A stretch of 13,276 nucleotides of DNA from NCBI GenBank assembly GCA_023266165.1, contig JAHFRR010000025.1:1-13276 (forward strand). Reading direction: 5' to 3'. Below the pieces are notes generated by a model, which made no database searches, was not told where the DNA came from, and saw only the letters and a list, made by a program, of their open reading frames with translations. The first letter of the stretch is position 1; each line of letters opens with the position of its first letter. Shown piece after piece: positions 12,928-13,276 of this stretch. The stretch comes from Thiotrichales bacterium. GTDB lineage: Bacteria > Pseudomonadota > Gammaproteobacteria > Francisellales > CACEW01. The position numbers and the translations under genes are program-made.

Positions 12928-13276
12928 CTAGCGCCGTACTTCTGCTGCAAGCCTCGCAATGATGTCCTGTGGCAGCTTAGTGAGCGCTTGAATGGTCGTA
13001 AACTCAAATCCTTTGACAATCATATCCCGTGCGATGCCTTCTGAGGCTGCTTGGAAGCCTTGCTGCATCCCCTGTTGCATCCCTTGTTGAACTCCCTGTT
13101 GCACGCCTTTCTGTATCAACTGTTGCCCGTACGTCATGATCACTGACTCCTTCTCCGGTAACTCTTGAATTAAACTCGCAAGAAACTGCTCTACGTTATC
13201 TTGACTCCCGCATACACACGTCAAGTAGTATAGCACACTTCTTAAATGCAAATCATCATCCAGCCGCCTCAAAAAC
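12928..13276 (-). CDS. Rpn / transposase_31-type PD-(D/E)XK nuclease protein, C-terminal part (cut by the right edge)
   Basis: About 116 residues of the C-terminal part are visible, and the frame continues past the edge, so the TTG near 13272 is not a real start. Rpn proteins (YhgA-like, formerly called putative transposases) are DNA nucleases that promote RecA-independent recombination in E. coli. Their nuclease core lies in the N-terminal part, which is outside the window. Family traits seen here are the FLRRLDDDLHLRSVLYYL helix, the EKESVIMTYGQQLIQKG stretch, the Gly-x-Gln-Gln repeats and the tail IARDMIVKGFEFTTIQALT. Such genes are multi-copy and repeat-rich in many Legionellales and Rickettsiales-like genomes. 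Whether this copy is intact cannot be judged. Confidence 0.75.
   Translation of the reverse strand, partial: FLRRLDDDLHLRSVLYYLTCVCGSQDNVEQFLASLIQELPEKESVIMTYGQQLIQKGVQQGVQQGMQQGMQQGFQAASEGIARDMIVKGFEFTTIQALTKLPQDIIARLAAEVRR
13057..13107 (-). repeat. 12-base tandem repeats in the Rpn-type gene
   Basis: Four and a quarter 12-base units encode Gly-Val/Met-Gln-Gln. In protein order the tract reads GVQQ, GVQQ, GMQQ, GMQQ, then G. Units differ by a few bases. Repeats of this kind are usual between the body and tail of Rpn-family proteins, and because the unit is a multiple of three, copy-number change would alter length without breaking the frame. Confidence 0.85.

Noticed and set aside
12928..13276. 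Insertion sequence at the right edge
   Set aside because: The Rpn family was once called transposase, but no terminal inverted repeats or target duplication are visible, and its members act as nucleases rather than as classical IS transposases.

Overview
The window looks like chromosomal DNA from a gammaproteobacterium that carries a Dot/Icm (type IVB) secretion system, most probably a member of the Legionellales. Three things point there. The Ffh and Kbl proteins read as gammaproteobacterial, Kbl keeping the 398-residue length and Lys244 of the E. coli enzyme. The edge carries the very long NAD-dependent glutamate dehydrogenase typical of Pseudomonas/Legionella-type genomes. A block of dot/icm genes sits directly against housekeeping genes. 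The genus cannot be named from this sequence alone.

Layout. Positions 1-6448 and most of the rest up to 10303 are read from the minus strand. In order of transcription the secretion block is: an IcmD/DotP-like membrane protein (10303-9836), an IcmC/DotE-like membrane protein (9774-9163), the lipoprotein DotD (9120-8608), DotC (8611-7856), the ATPase DotB (7859-6744), IcmT (6731-6483) and the coupling protein DotL/IcmO (6448-4127). The genes are tightly packed, with two ATGA overlaps, and I see no terminator inside the block or after it. They are followed on the same strand by ffh (4073-2703), a MscS-like channel gene (2697-1858) and the start of the NAD-glutamate dehydrogenase gene (1748 to beyond the left edge), which has its own promoter.

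An AT-rich 381-base gap (10304-10684) separates the dot block from a divergently transcribed, orphan sensor histidine kinase gene (10685-11665, plus strand). The gap holds promoter-like sequences, a repeated ACTCAGG word, a perfect 6-4-6 palindrome and a 44-codon reading frame that overlaps the first dot gene. The kinase gene converges on and overlaps the end of kbl (12851-11655, minus). Beyond kbl is the 3' part of an Rpn/transposase_31-type gene with tandem 12-base repeats, cut by the right edge.

How the genes work together. DotD and DotC are outer-membrane assembly factors of the core complex. DotB is the hexameric cytoplasmic ATPase, IcmT and the IcmC/IcmD-like proteins are small inner-membrane parts, and DotL is the ATPase that receives substrates. 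Other essential parts (DotA, DotF, DotG, DotH, DotI, DotM, DotO, IcmS/IcmW) are not in the window and must lie elsewhere if the system works. The gene order dotD-dotC-dotB-icmT resembles the traHIJK order of IncI plasmid R64 rather than the split arrangement in Legionella. DotC appears to lack any signal peptide, the strongest oddity here. No tRNA, rRNA, CRISPR array, complete insertion sequence or plasmid origin was found.
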